64,000 nt of DNA from Lycocorax pyrrhopterus obiensis. Its lineage: Eukaryota; Chordata; Aves; Passeriformes; Paradisaeidae. Numbering within the stretch: position 1 is the first letter of the stretch; every line of letters begins with the position of its first letter. This document shows positions 10,847 to 22,801 of the stretch, piece after piece. Under the pieces are notes generated by a model. It made no database searches. It was given only the letters and a program-made list of their open reading frames with translations, and was not told the origin of the DNA. Location of the stretch: contig JACSVZ010000009.1 of NCBI GenBank assembly GCA_014706295.1, positions 38,257,768 through 38,321,767 of the forward strand. The letters are read 5' to 3'. The translations under genes and the position numbers were made by a program.

Positions 10847-12602
10847 CAGAGGCAGCAGTGGGTGTGTGGGCTGGAGCCCTGCACGGTTTGGTGGCCCCAG
10901 CCTGCTCTCCTGGCCATCCTGGGCTTCCCCATGCTGGGAAATGCTCACCCTCAACCCCCTGATTCCTTCAAGGATTCATTTCCCCTCCGTTGGCTGGTGC
11001 TCCCTGAGTTTTCCACCCTGCAAAGGCAGAAGCTTCCCTTGCCCTGAGCAGAGCCAATCTCCAGGTGGAGTTTCCTTGTGGAGCGTTTTGGAGGCTCCTT
11101 CCAGCACTGACAGGAATCCTTTCTCAGCCAGAGGGAGTCCAGCACACCTGTGGGGATGCAGCTGCCCACGGATGCTCCTCACCGAGGGCTGGGAGGTGTC
11201 CCTGGGTGCTCCTCAGTGGGCACCTGGCAGCAGAACTCCCTCCCAGGAGCAGGCTGCTCTCCAAGCCGGCGAGGTTGTGCTGTTTAATATTTGAACAGAA
11301 GGCACCGTAATTACAGCTTAATCTGATGGATGAACCCTGATAAGAGCCGCTGTCACATTTCCTGTTCCATCCTCGGCGTTGGATGGAGCGAGGAGCTGGC
11401 AAGGCCTCGGTGGCTCCCCGTGGCCACGGATGCTGCGGGCGAGCGGGGAAATGCCAAACAAAGAGCGTGGACAAGCAGCTGCCACTTCCAGAGCTGCAGC
11501 CAGCCCTCACACCCCATTAGGCCACGGACCAGAAGCGCAAATCTGGTGGTTTGGCCACTGGCAATTTTCATTTTTCTACAGAAAAGGCTTCTGGCATTTG
11601 TTAAAAAAGGAAAAAAAAAATAGAAGAAGGAAGAGGGCCAAGGGATTTGAGGACTTGTTTAAATAATGGAAAGGCTGCTGCTGCTGGTTTTGTTTATGTC
11701 ATCAAAAAAGGGCACAGCTTTGAAGTTACTGATGAGCAACCACAGCGTTGGCTTATAAAAGCAGCAGGGCTGTGATGCTGCTGGGCTTGCACCTTTCCAG
11801 AGCAGAGCATCCAGGGGGTGACAGCATCCAAACAGGCTGTTCCTCACTCCCTGCTTCCCACCCAGGGCTGCTGACCTCAGAGCGAGCTGGTATTTTTTAT
11901 TTTTAATATAGAAAAACCAAGAATCATAACATTTCCCTCCACCAAAATATTTGTTGTACTACAGCTTCTTCCTATGGCATGGAATGCCACGGGAAATCCA
12001 GTCATGGACACCCATCCTGGCTGTCCCCAAGCCACATCCTCCTGCTCTGAGACCTCCTCCAGCTACCAGGAGTAGTAAATTGATTTTTAAAAACATTTTA
12101 CTCTGTTCTGTAGCATTAAACCCTGAGGTGATTCTGCTCTAATTCTACAAATCACAGATATTTCTGTATGATAGACCTTATTTTCTGTTTCCTGAGTCAT
12201 CCTCCATTCTCCCTGATCCAATCTCCAGCCAGTGAGCAACTCCCAGAGAATGCAATCATGCAGTCCTATTCTGGCTTACCTTTATTTCCAATAAATCCAA
12301 GCTGGATTATATACCCAGGAAAAGAAAAAGTGGGGAAAAGCCAATGGGGGCTTTCCCTGCTGCTGTCCTACAACTGATTCAGCCAGGCCAGGGAGAGGGG
12401 AGAAGGTTCCCTGTGCTGTCATTGCCAGAGAAAGTGTGGATGTGTAAAAACCTGATCTAGACATGTTGGCATTGTCAAATAATTCCTGTTGAACCACTTC
12501 TGGCTAAGCACTGCATGGGCCATTTGAATACCTGTACTCGCACCTCCCTGGCTCTCACTCGTGTGGAAACTCAAACTGTTCTCTCTTGCCAAAATCTTGG
12601 GA

Positions 12603-12770
12603 AAATCACAGAATCCTGGGGTGGTTTGGGCTGGAGGGGAGCTCAAAGCCCAGCCCATTCCACCCCTGCCCTGGGCAGGGCCACCTTCCACTATCCCAGG
12701 GTGCTCCAAGCCCTGTCCAGCCTTGGACACTTCCAGGGATGAGGAGTCCACAGCCCCTCTGGGCACAAGC
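12603..12770 (-). repeat. CR1 LINE 3' fragment
   Basis: Begins AATCACAGAATCCTGGGGTG and ends at CCCCTCTGGGCACAAGCG. Antisense CR1 tail, 5'-truncated, with a short deletion after CTTCCAGGGATG. Confidence 0.88.
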
Positions 12771-14459
12771 GACTACAAGGAGTGTGAGAGTGAAATACTC
12801 TGTCCCAGGAGTTTCTCCATGTTTAGAAAGACCTTATTTCACTGCTGCTGCAGGAATAGACTGCCCTGATGTTCAGGGAACTGAGTGGGTTCGGCAGGAG
12901 AGGAGAGGAGCTGCTGGTGGTGCCCAGGATCTGGTGTAGGAACTGCCCAAAAATGAACAGCAAAAAACCTGAACGGTTTTCGGTTGTAAAAGTGTTGTAA
13001 AACAGCTCAGTGGGCAAAGCACCACAGGCTCTCTCCCCTTTGCACCTCACTGCCTCCAAATCCTGCTGGGGCTGAGCTTCTCCAGGGTTACTCTCTGGGC
13101 AGGATCTGTCTCTCCCAGGAGAAAATTCCCTGATGGCTCACACAGCTCCATCCCTCCTGCTTCCCACTCCGAAACTGCAGTGCTGGGACAGGGCTGAGCA
13201 GTCCTGGGCTTCCAGGGGCTGTCAGCTGGGTCACTTTTATCCTTGTGATGCCCATTGCTGATGTGAAGGGACCAGAGAAGGCTGCTGGAAGGACTCCACT
13301 GCCCCAGAGGTAGCTTCATTAACACCAGGGCTAATGATCTGTGTGATTGGCAGTTCAGGCAGTGGAGTTTACCTCAGTTCAGCTGGATGGGTTCAGGACA
13401 GGACAGGGCCCCAGTGACCAGGAAGGTGCCACCAGTGCCACCTCCCAAAGCCCAGGAGGATGACATGGTCATGCTCCTTTCCATGAGGAAAGAAAACTCT
13501 GTTGAAAAAGCTGGAGAATGTCACTGGCTGCATTCTACATCTGTTACATCTCAGGATAATTTATTTTAACCTCTGAAGATACAAGGGAAAATATGTGAAG
13601 GAGATGGAGACGTGCCAGTATTTCCAGTTCATTATAAGCAAAGAACTGTTGCTTATAGCACTTTTTTGGAGCAGAGAGCAGTCTGGTTTTAAATCCCTCA
13701 AGCAATGAGGAATCACGACCCCACCAATGGAAATGGTTCTTCAGCGAAGAGTTTACTAATTAAAAGAGTTTCAGTTTTAAATTCAGTCTAAATTTCCTCC
13801 CTTTACATAATGTCCTGTCTGCTTTCTGCGGGCATTGCTGCATCCCTGCAGGGGGGTCACCCAAATGTCTTCCCTGCTCTCAGGGAGTGAAGCCCTGGGC
13901 TGGGTGTGCTCTAAACTGGAGGCATTTGGGATGCAGGGCAGGGACAGTGGGAATTGGGATTGGGATTGTCATGCAGGATGCTCACTGGGGTTTTTTTTCC
14001 TGTTGAAAAGCAATGCTGCAGCTGAGAGGCGGAGGTGAGGCCAAGCAGAAGGGATGGATCTGCATCCTGGCCGCGCTGGGGACCGGCACAGCACCTGTGG
14101 GTGCTGCTGGGGGGGTGTGACACATGCCTGTGCCCCGTGAGAGGTGACAGCCGTGTCCCTCTGAGCCTGCACAGCCCCTGCTCCACCACCAAAACACAAA
14201 GGAACCAAACCTGGCCCTTTGCCAGGCGCAGGTTTTGCCCGGGGAGCAGCGCTTTGTGCAGGACCACGGCACGGCCCCAGGGACCCGGCTGCACAACAAG
14301 GTCCTTTCTCCACGTTCTGTTTGTGTGGGAGAAGGGACTCAAGGATTTGGGGGACAGAGGGACTTGCTCCAGCTGGGCAGGTTTGCCCACGAGCCTGCAG
14401 TGAACTGAGCCGAGACGACCCCGAGACACAAACAGCGAAGCAGCTGTGCCTGCAGACGA

Positions 14460-14790
14460 CACTGGGGAAGCAGATATGTATGAGTGTTACCAAGATCAGG
14501 GCTTAATTAAATTCCTGCAAGATTTTTGGGTCTTCGTAACTTTCCTTTGAGCTCTCTGCCAACTAGGATATGCTCGCTGGCTTCGGAATATGAAAGCAAG
14601 TGTTGTTGTGTTTTGCAAATATATTTTATAATGCATGCAAGTGCTGACTATGCAAAAGTCTCCCTGGTTTCCACGATTAACAAAATTACAAAAGCACAAA
14701 GGGTAGCAGTTCTTCTTGTTTTCGACTATCCCTTAAAAACAAGAGATGGATCAAAGTATCCTGTGATTAAGTTCATTAATCACACCCACA
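14460..14790. promoter_or_regulatory. Candidate conserved non-coding element
   Basis: An AT-rich island in GC-rich surroundings with TTAATTAA (14503-14510), TATGCAAA (14650-14657) and a TCF/LEF-like ATCAAAG (14750-14756). It holds a 96-codon open frame without a recognised family, which I do not call a gene. Confidence 0.25.
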
Positions 14791-15267
14791 TCATGAAAAA
14801 CCATCCACTCTTCTGAACCCACTTCTCACAGAGGGAGGGCGTGAGGAGCTGGATTCTGCCGTGGGTTGGGTGTTTATTTACTTGTTTTTCCCAAACAAGG
14901 CCCTGGCTGGGGTGGCATGGCCAGGGGGCAGGGATGTCTGTGGCCGGGAGCAGCCGGGTGGGCGAGGAGCAAGGAATGCCTGCCCGGCCCTCGAGGGCTT
15001 GGGATGCACAGAAATCTCTGCTGCTTTCGTCCCACTCGGAAGCAAATCCCTGGAAGTGGGGATTGAGCTGCATGGGCAAGGGGTGGGCACGGGGATACCT
15101 GTCCTGAGCACGGCAGGAGAGGATGGATGGGCAGCAGCGCACTGGAACCCCCCCGCCGGGAGCGGGATTCCCTCTTGTGCGCTCTTGTAGGGTTTGGATC
15201 TTCCTTGCTTTTAATCCCGTGCTTGTCCTTGTCAGCACAGCCCCGGTTTATCCAACACACAGAGCTC

Positions 15268-15287
15268 TTATCTGCGTACCTGATAAG
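15268..15287. promoter_or_regulatory. Inverted GATA-site pair
   Basis: CTTATCT at 15268-15274 and TGATAAG at 15281-15287 face each other 6 bp apart. Paired GATA sites occur in haematopoietic and endodermal enhancers; use here is unproven. Confidence 0.25.
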
Positions 15288-16439
15288 CGAGAGCCGCAGA
15301 GAGGGACACGCCGAGCTCAGCCCCCCTCGCATCCCCCACGCCGCTCTGGTCTGAAAGGCTGCTGCAAATGTGCTCTCTGGGACCTGGGAGCAATCTGGGT
15401 AGACACGTGTTAAAGCACTCGGAAAATTCAACAGCGAACTGACAACCACGTCCCCGAGCTGGCAGAGCAGGGAGGGATTCAGGTCACAGATCCGTCCCTG
15501 CAAGCAGCACCTGGCTGCGGGAGGTGTGCCCGTGCTCCTCCGAGGGATGGAGCTGCAGGAGCTCCCAACCAGCGGGGAATCACCTCAACCCTCGCAGGAC
15601 ACCACTGTCGCCTGCTGTAATCAGCAAAAACCAGCTTTTTTTCAGTGCCCGACAATGAGAGGAGCTTGTCCCTGTGAGGGTCCTCCCTGTCCTGCAGACA
15701 CGGAGTGACCGGCCCTGGCTTCTCCCCAGAGACATCCCGGGATGTCCTGCCCCTCCCAGCCTTAGGGATCAGCCTGTCCCCTGTGCTGCATCCTGCTCTT
15801 CAAAACCAGCCACAGGTGCTGTTTGCTGGAGGGGACCAGGCCCCGTCCTCCTGAGGACTGTGAAGATGATAATTTTGCCCACGCTGAAAGGATTTCTCCA
15901 GCTCATCCCCACAGGTTTAACCACAGCCAGAGACGAAAACACCCAGTTCTGGGTGGATTTGCACCAAACTGCGAATACTCTGCCCAGGGAGGATGTGTTG
16001 TGGCATTGCACCCCTGTCACCCCACTGGATCTGCCCTTGGCAGGTGCAAATGAAGCCCTGACAGGAATTTTTAGGAATCTGACGGAATGCAAGGGCAGGG
16101 AGCACAGCCTAAACCCGGGTGCAGCAGGGAAGGGGTTATAGCGATAAGGCAGCAGCTCCACGTGGAACAAAGCTGGCATTTCAGGGGGAAGACAATGGAT
16201 TGTATTTTCTGCATCCATTTTAGTCATCCAGTTGGCACCGAGGCTGAGGTCACCCACCCAGTCGTGCACTGCAGCATCTCTGTTCTGGCCAGCAAGGAGC
16301 AGCCAAACAAAGAGGAGCTGAGTCGGCAGGAACGGGACAGCAATCAGGGGTGGCGAAGGGCTCCGTTAAATGGCTCTCGGATAACGCTCTGCAGTCCATC
16401 CCGGGACACTGCTGCAAATCCCTCTGAATAAGCATTTTC

Positions 16440-16660
16440 TCTGACACACATCTTAGCACTTTGCATGGCCACTGGTCACACTCAATTCCTGCCTCACGTC
16501 CCAAACAATAATTACCGGCTTGGCCTGGTTTTGTGGCTGAATGATACGATTTGCAATGCAAGCATGCAGGCTCCAGCCAAGGGATGCAGCCACTGCTCTC
16601 CATCTGTAAATATTTGCTCTAGCAACAGCTCCGTTTCCTTTGAAGCATTTCAAAAGGTGG
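16440..16660. promoter_or_regulatory. Candidate non-coding element
   Basis: A SOX-plus-homeodomain-like AACAATAATTACC (about 16503-16515), a C/EBP-like TTTGCAATGC and a CTAGCAACAG RFX-like half-site near 16618 lie within about 130 bp just before a CR1 copy. Weak, motif-only evidence. Confidence 0.2.
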
Positions 16661-16899
16661 CAGGTCCAACGTGGAGGCACCTGCGGGCACGTGGCTTAAA
16701 CACACACCAGGCACACACAGCACGCACGCCTGGGCTTAGGCTGGGCTTTGTGCCGTGCAGGGAACAGGCTCAGTTTGTCACCCTGTCCTGTTTTCTGGGA
16801 AATGAGCTTTAATTATGTTACCAATGACTGGGAAACCTGAGCTCTCTGTTGCAGAGTGGCGCTGCAAGTTCCTCTGCTTGTGAGTCCAAGGTACAGACA

Positions 16900-17262
16900 A
16901 GAAATCCTGGAATGGTTTGGGTTGGAAGGGACCTTAAAGCCCATCCAGTGCCACCCCTGCCATGAGCAGGGACACCTTCCACTGTCCCAGGCTGCTCCAA
17001 GCCCTGTCCAACCTGGCCTTGGACGCTGCCAGGGATCCAGGGGCAGCCACAGCTGCTCTGGGCACCCTGTGCCAGGGAACAATTCCTTCCCAATATCCCA
17101 TCCATCCCTGCCCTCTGGCAGTGGGAAGCCATTCCCTGTGTCCTGTCCCTCCAGCCCTTGTCCCCAGTCCCTCTCCAGCTCTCCTGGAGCCCCTTTAGGC
17201 CCTGCAAGGGGCTCTGAGCTCTCCCTGGAGCCAGGCTGAATGTTCCCCCACCTCTCCCAGCC
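16900..17262 (-). repeat. CR1 LINE 3' fragment, 360 bp
   Basis: A long antisense CR1 tail from GAAATCCTGGAATGGTTTGG to GAGCCAGGCTGAATG. On the minus strand the end of the CR1 ORF2 frame is still readable as DRTQGMASH, followed by the 3' UTR. Its 5' end abuts a 15-bp tandem repeat. Confidence 0.92.
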
Positions 17263-17435
17263 TGCTCCATCATCACTGCTCCATCATCACTGCTCCATCA
17301 CCACTGCTCCATCACCACTGCTCCATCACCACCGATCCATCACCACCGATCCATCACCACTGCACCACCAGCACTGCTCCATCACCACTGATTCATCTTC
17401 AGTGCTCTGTCACCTCTGCTCTGTCACCTCTGCTG
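17262..17435. repeat. 15-bp tandem repeat (TGCTCCATCACCACT type)
   Basis: About 11 units, best preserved at 17262-17400 (TGCTCCATCATCACT, then TGCTCCATCACCACT, then CGATCCATCACCACC) and decaying to the right into CTCTGTCACCTCTG. Because 15 is a multiple of 3, an artificial His/Ser/Pro-rich frame results. Confidence 0.9.
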
Positions 17436-17944
17436 GGTGCAGCTGCCCACACAGAAGTGCCCTAAGGCTGGGGGTGCCCTGCAGCTGCCCACAAACCCCC
17501 TCCAACCAACACCACCAGCATTTTTGGAGGGTTTGGGATGTGCCTTTCCCAGGCCATGCTGGTGCCCTGGCAGTGCCACCACACCACAGCCATCCCCGCA
17601 GCTGTGCCGTGGGCCAGAAGGTGACAGGGGCTTTGGAAGTTTTGTCCCTGGTAGCTCCAAAGCCTCCCAGCTGGCTGCTTAGAGGAGTTATTAAAGATGC
17701 AGCAAGTCTGCTTCACGCTCCCTGCATCCGACAGCGTCTCCCTCTTGTCTGGGTTCAGCCCAAGGGAGCCAGGCTGCCGTCGGCCCCCACTCCACGGGGC
17801 AGTAAATAATTCAGGGTGAACTTCTGTTCTCCTTGTCTGGAACAGGAGTGGAGATGTTCAGAGTTGGTTGGGAAGGGGTGATGTTTGTTTTATGGGAAAA
17901 CCTGCATCGCTGGCCTTTCGTTTGATTTAGCTTCGGAACAAAAC

Positions 17945-18092
17945 CTTGCAGATCCCTGGAGAAGAGAGGCTCTGGGGTGACCTAATTGTGGCCTTCCAGT
18001 GCCTGAAGGGAGCCTGCAGGAACGATGGAGAGACACTTTGGACAAGGGCCTGGAGTGACAGGACACAGGGAATGGCTTCCCACTGCCTTGTC
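17945..18092 (+). repeat. CR1 LINE internal fragment lacking its 3' end
   Basis: Sense CR1 from CCCTGGAGAAGAGAGGCTC to GGGAATGGCTTCCCACTGCC, covering the last part of ORF2 (LEKRG.. then DRTQGM). It breaks off before the 3' UTR, which is unusual because CR1 copies normally keep the 3' end. Confidence 0.8.
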
Positions 18093-18289
18093 CCTGTGTC
18101 CATGCAGCATCCCAGGGACACCACTTACATGGGAAGTGTGGGCTGAGGTGGGATCTCAGCTCTGCTGGGAGCTTTCACAGTGGTAAGACAGCACTAAAGG
18201 GAGCTGGTGACATTGGAAATGTGATTTAAAGGTCTGGAAAAGGTGTTCCCAGTGACTGCACAACTCCTGCTCTGGCAAATCCTCCCCCT

Positions 18290-18480
18290 CCCCCTGCCTT
18301 GCTGGGAGACAAATGTTATTAATCAGCCCTGTAAATTGAGATCCATATTTTTCGCGTGAGTTCTGAAACCCATTTAAGGCCTCTGAACAGCTTCTATCAG
18401 CTGGAAAAATCAAATTCATTTTATTCCTCCTGCCTAAGCATCCCTGGGAGTTCTTTGTCGAGAGCCTTTGGTGGGAAAAC
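18290..18480. promoter_or_regulatory. Candidate non-coding element
   Basis: A low-CpG, AT-balanced unique block with GTTATTAATCAG, CCATATTTTTCGCG and an AACAATGG SOX-like site. Only its texture marks it out. Confidence 0.15.
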
Positions 18481-19104
18481 AATGGAAACTTGTGGGGCGT
18501 TGGTGAGCGAGGCCCACGTGGAAGCACCCGGCGCTGTCCTCCTGCCACGGGCACAAGGGCTGGCATTGTCCCCACCGGCCTTTGGAGCCACGGGCCAGCT
18601 GAGGGCTGAGCTGCAGCCCCTCCATTCCTCAGGGAACACAGGGAGAAGGATCTTTTGGCAGTTCTTGCAGCCAGCATCTCCTCCAGCCTCTATCTCGGTG
18701 CTGCCCTGCTCTCACATTGCAGCTTTATTAAATATTGACTCCTTCCCCAGCCCTGTTTTCTGCTCCATTATCTCACTTTCCTTAGCATTTGCAATTCCTC
18801 GCCTTGCTGGGAATGCCGAGGCTGTGTTTTGTCTGCCTGCCTTCCTGCCGAGGAACCACGAAGGCGCTCCCGGCCGGGCTGGATCCCACCAGGACACGAC
18901 GCTCGTGTCGAGTTTGCTCACCGGTGGGAGGGCAGCAATGTGGGCATCCCACGTCTCATCCGGGGTGTCACCACCCCAGTCTGGGAGGGCAGGTGCCAGG
19001 GGCTCCTCCTCCAGATGTCCTTCAGCTCCAGGTGCTCATCTTCACATCCCGGTGCTCCTTGGGCCTTCTCCATCCCAGCTTTGCACCTTGTTTTAAACTC
19101 AATT

Positions 19105-19290
19105 TACACCTGGAGGGATGTTCAGCCTGGAGAAGGGAAGGCTCCAGAGAGACCTCAGAGCCTCTTCCAGTGCCTAAAGGGGCTCCAGGAGAGCTGAAGA
19201 GGGACTGGGGACAAGGGATGGAGGGACAGGACACAGGGAATGGCTTCCCACTGCCAGAGGGCAGAGATGGATGGGATATCGGGAACAACA
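19105..19290 (+). repeat. CR1 LINE internal fragment lacking its 3' end
   Basis: Sense CR1 from GGAGGGATGTTCAGCCTGG through CAGTGCCTAAAGGGGCTCC to GGATGGGATATCGGGAA. Like the fragment at 17.9 kb it stops before the 3' UTR, so the right part was lost by deletion or rearrangement. Confidence 0.85.
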
Positions 19291-19881
19291 CCACCCTTGG
19301 CTTTGGTGGAGCTGCATCTGATCCACACCAGTGCTGGAAGTGACGCCCAAGGACGTCAGCAGAGCAGGGCACAAGGAAATCAGATCCAAAGTTAATCATT
19401 TAATTTCCAGCACAGAGAGGAAAATGAGAGGGCTGGTTAGCTGTGAACCTAATAACTCGCTGCGCTGGGACTGAGCATTTCCACCCTGCTCATTTTCCTT
19501 GAGAAGACTGCCCTCAGAAAGCAGCCCGTGACTTTTTTATACCTTTTTTTCACTTATTACAGAAAACCCCCTCTCCTAGGCAAGCTCAGCATTCATGGGC
19601 TGCAGTCAATAACCTCTCCTTAAGTGAGCACTGCCCAGCTCAGGGACAGACTTTACGGGTGCCCTACATCTTTATTATCAATGAAACAGCCTTGGCCACT
19701 GCTGAACCAGGACCTGGCTATTCATTAAAGCCTCTCCAGCTTTTATCAGATCACCTGGAACTCCACTGAGATGGCAGCTCAGGATCCCTCTGGAAGTGCT
19801 GAGCATCAGGGAAAAGGAGGGTTCATAAACCAATCTCTTCCCTTCAGAGGTTCTTCCATAGCTAAGTAAGTCCAGACTGCT
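19291..19881. other. Unique intergenic stretch
   Basis: No gene or repeat seen; mixed composition with short AT-rich patches. Confidence 0.55.
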
Positions 19882-20034
19882 TCAGGGGATTTTAGGAATG
19901 ACTCGGCCTCAGACTTCCAGCTCTTTATGTGGGGATTTTGGTGACAAACAGGCCAGTTGGGTCAGGGGAACTTAGGAATGACTCAGCCCCAGACCTCCAG
20001 CTTTTTATGAGGAGATTCTGGTGACAAACAGACC
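19882..20034. repeat. 80-bp tandem duplication
   Basis: Copy 1 (19882-19961) and copy 2 (19962-20034) both read TCAGGGGA, then TTAGGAATGACTC, GCC, CAGAC, TCCAGCT, TTTATG and GTGACAAACAG. Scattered substitutions show it is not recent. Confidence 0.9.
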
Positions 20035-20687
20035 TTGAGGAAAGGCTGAGCAGTCTCATTCTCCAGTGAAATTCCACACACACTCATGGCACGGAGCCCT
20101 TGCAAAGCTGGTATGGCCATTAATCCCGAGGCAGACAAAGAATTCCCTGGTGGCATCACCCGGTGTGAATTGCCCAGGTGCCTGGGATGAGCTCTGGGAA
20201 CTGCACATTGTGTAGCTGCTGACTTTATTTGAATAAATAGATGTGAAAACAAAGGTCTTGTTTATTAGTTTTTATCCCAGAATAATTTCTTTACATTGCA
20301 TGAGCCAGCTCAGTCCCTTTTTTACTTACCCACACTAATTTTGGCACTTGCAAATGTCGACATCCCAGTTACAGACAACAACAAATTGCTTAAAAATCAT
20401 CTTATCCTTTAAAAGAATTCTTTTCTTTGCTCTGCTGCATTGATGTTAAATGCTTGCTGTGTGTAAGGATGCCTAATTTCATTAAAATTTTTGCAAGGCT
20501 AGTTTTGACCTGAATATGCCTCATAGCAGGATTTAGAGCTGCCTTTGACTTCTTGCTGAAACCCAGGAATCCAGCTGATCCTGCAGTTTTCCCAGCCTGT
20601 CCCAGGTATTTGTGGCCAGCAGCAGCTCCCTGTCCCCCAGGGTCTCCCAGAGTCCAGAGGGAGGTAAAAATGCTGGGGTGATTCCCG

Positions 20688-20740
20688 GAATCACAGAATG
20701 GGCTGAGTTGGAAAGGACCCACCAGGATCATCAGGAAACT
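20688..20740 (-). repeat. CR1 LINE 3' tip
   Basis: GGAATCACAGAATGGGCTGA followed by GTTGGAAAGGACCCACCAGG: about 50 bp of antisense CR1 tail. Confidence 0.7.
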
Positions 20741-20934
20741 ATTGAGGGCTTCCATGGTGGGAATTATTGACTGGGAAAATTCTGGGATTCCTCACACTGG
20801 AAGTCAGTTTGTCGTCGTAGGTAATTGAAAGCCCCGCTGGCAATTTGCTGCTGGGAGAGAGAAGGATCTGCTGGGGACTGTCCTCAGTCAATGTTCCCTG
20901 ACCCTCCTCTGTTATCAGCGATACTCTAACGCTC

Positions 20935-21135
20935 CCTTATCTCACAGCACTCTTGTGAAGCTTAATTAACTAATTAATCTTTCAAAGAATTGTGATGGTC
21001 TTAGATAAAAGACACGGGGAGAAGCATCTATTACCGTTTCCTTCACTGTGGACAATAACGTTGTTATTAACTCCCGAGAGCCCTCCGGGGTTTAAACCTT
21101 TGTTTATTAAGGATATTGCAAGATTTTTAGGCTTT
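20935..21135. promoter_or_regulatory. Candidate non-coding element with AT-rich palindromes
   Basis: Contains TTAATTAACTAATTAAT (20962-20978), a GATA-like TTAGATAAAA near 21001, an inverted repeat AATAAC-GTT-GTTATT (21054-21068) that resembles paired SOX sites, and GTTTATTAAGG. It lies 1.5 kb upstream of the FMNL2 promoter region. Confidence 0.3.
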
Positions 21136-22145
21136 TAACGAAGCAGTTTATGAAATTCTGAGCTGTTCCTGGGGCCTGCAGAGTGGGAAATCCACACCTC
21201 TGGCATCACTCAGGATCCTGGGCCACGTCCTGATGTTCCGTGGGCAAGGTGGGGAGTGAGCCAGGACAAGGCATCTCTCCCCATCCCAGTTATGGATGTA
21301 ATACGTCTTTTTTTTTAATTGGAATGAGCACATTTAATTAGTAGTGGGTTTAGAGCTCACACAGAGAAAAGCTGCCTGTCACTTCCACGGATTTCCACTG
21401 CAGGATTGCGTGTGCTGCCACACAGGATTCCCAGCGCGTCGCTTCTGCGGCAGCTTCCTAAGCCGTGCCTCTGGCACAACTCCTATCCCAGAGAATGTAA
21501 ATTAAGGAATGGTCATTTTCCAAACAATGATGCTTATCCTTCCCCCCAAATTAATCTCCATGTGGATCGTTTCCACGGCCAGGAGGAGAGGCAGCAGCAC
21601 AAGTGTTGTTGTGAAGGTGAGAGCTGAGTGAAAATCGTTCTTCCCTGGAAGGATAATGGAATGCTAATAGGGGACAGTGGGATGTGGATTGGTGGAGGTC
21701 ACAGGAGGGAATTAGATCTTGGGCTTGGGACTAAACCAGATGTGAGCACAGCACAGTCACCAAATGGGTTGATGGCATCTCCCAGGGTCAGGGTTCCAGG
21801 CTCCTGTTTCCTACGCAGCCCTGCATTCCTGGGATGCTGGAACCCCACCTTGGAGAGAACTTGCAGGAAATGATGATGAAATGGGGGATAACACCTGAGG
21901 AATGGGCAGGTTTGACACGCTGGGGAGGATGAACCTCCCGATTACACCCAGGCAGCTTCAGCTCAGTTACGGATCTGTTGGGGTGGTGAATCCATGGAGA
22001 TCAGTCACCCTGTTTGTCCTGATTTCAGTCACTCGGGATGTGGGCTGAGAGGACCAAGCAGGGCCACTGTCCTTGGGCACCTGCAGCCTTTTTGGTGAGC
22101 AGCAGGACCACGGCTTTCCACAGCAAAGGTCTAGAGTTAACCACA

Positions 22146-22424
22146 GGATAATGGAATCCCAGACGGGTTTGGGTTTAAAGGGACATCAAAGCCCATCCCA
22201 TCCCACCCCTGCCATGGGCAGGGACACCTCGCACTGTCCCAGGCTGCTCCAAGCCCTGTCCAGCCTGGCCTTGGGCACTGCCAGGGATCCAGGGGCAGCC
22301 CCAGCTGCTCTGGGCACCCTGTGCCAGGGCCTGCCCACCCTCCCCGGGAAGGATTTCTCCCGAATCTCCGCTCTCCCCCTGCCCTCGGTGTGAAGCCATT
22401 CCCTGTGTCCAGTCACTCTCGGCC
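22146..22424 (-). repeat. CR1 LINE 3' fragment abutting the FMNL2 island
   Basis: Antisense CR1 tail from GGATAATGGAATCCCAGACG to AAGCCATTCCCTGTGTCCAG. It ends directly at the start of the FMNL2 CpG island, within about 400 bp of the start codon. Confidence 0.9.
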
Positions 22425-22450
22425 GCTGCCAGCGCGGCCGCCGAGGCAAA

Positions 22451-22738
22451 ATGGAGGCGGCGGGGTCTCCCCCACCCCCTTCCCCCCCTTTTCCACTCTT
22501 TTCCACCCCTTTCCAGGCATTCCCACCCCTCTCCCGCGTCCCTCCCCCGGCCGGCGGCGGGACTACGAGTCCCATGGCGCCGCGGGCCGGGGGCGGAGCG
22601 GGGCTTTGTGCGGGCGGCATGCGGGGGAGCCGCAGCCGGGGCTGGAGCCGGAGCCGGAGCGAGCCCGCCCCGGGGGGAGGAGGGCGAGGGCGGCGAGCCA
22701 TGACGGGCGGCGGCGCCGCGGAGCGCCCGCGGTGGTAG
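22451..22738 (+). promoter_or_regulatory. In-frame upstream ORF before FMNL2
   Basis: Up to four ATGs (22451, 22574, 22619, 22700) share one frame and all stop at TAG 22736-22738, 63 bases before the FMNL2 ATG and in the same frame as it. If transcription starts upstream, the last one gives a 12-codon uORF with G at -3. Upstream ORFs commonly damp translation of the main frame. The peptide is Pro/Arg/Gly-rich by composition and has no recognised family. Which ATGs are in the mRNA depends on the start site. Confidence 0.5.
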
Positions 22739-22801
22739 AGGGCGAGCGCGGGGCGCGGAGCCCGCCCGGCGCGGGGCGCGGAGCAGCGCGGAGGGGCCGC
22801 C

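Larger units (their letters stand above)
3151..22424. other. STAM2-FMNL2 intergenic region
   Basis: About 19 kb between two divergent promoters with no supportable protein-coding exon. Besides the repeats and candidate elements listed separately, the stretches 3151-4190, 4330-7097, 9710-10668, 10846-12600, 12771-16899, 18125-19100 and 20761-22145 look unique. All frames there are short, lack recognisable domains and show no splice-consistent pairs. An unannotated non-coding RNA cannot be excluded from sequence alone. Confidence 0.7.

Noticed and set aside
14526..14816. 96-codon plus frame in an AT-rich unique block
   Set aside because: No family resemblance, no splice context; more likely non-coding.
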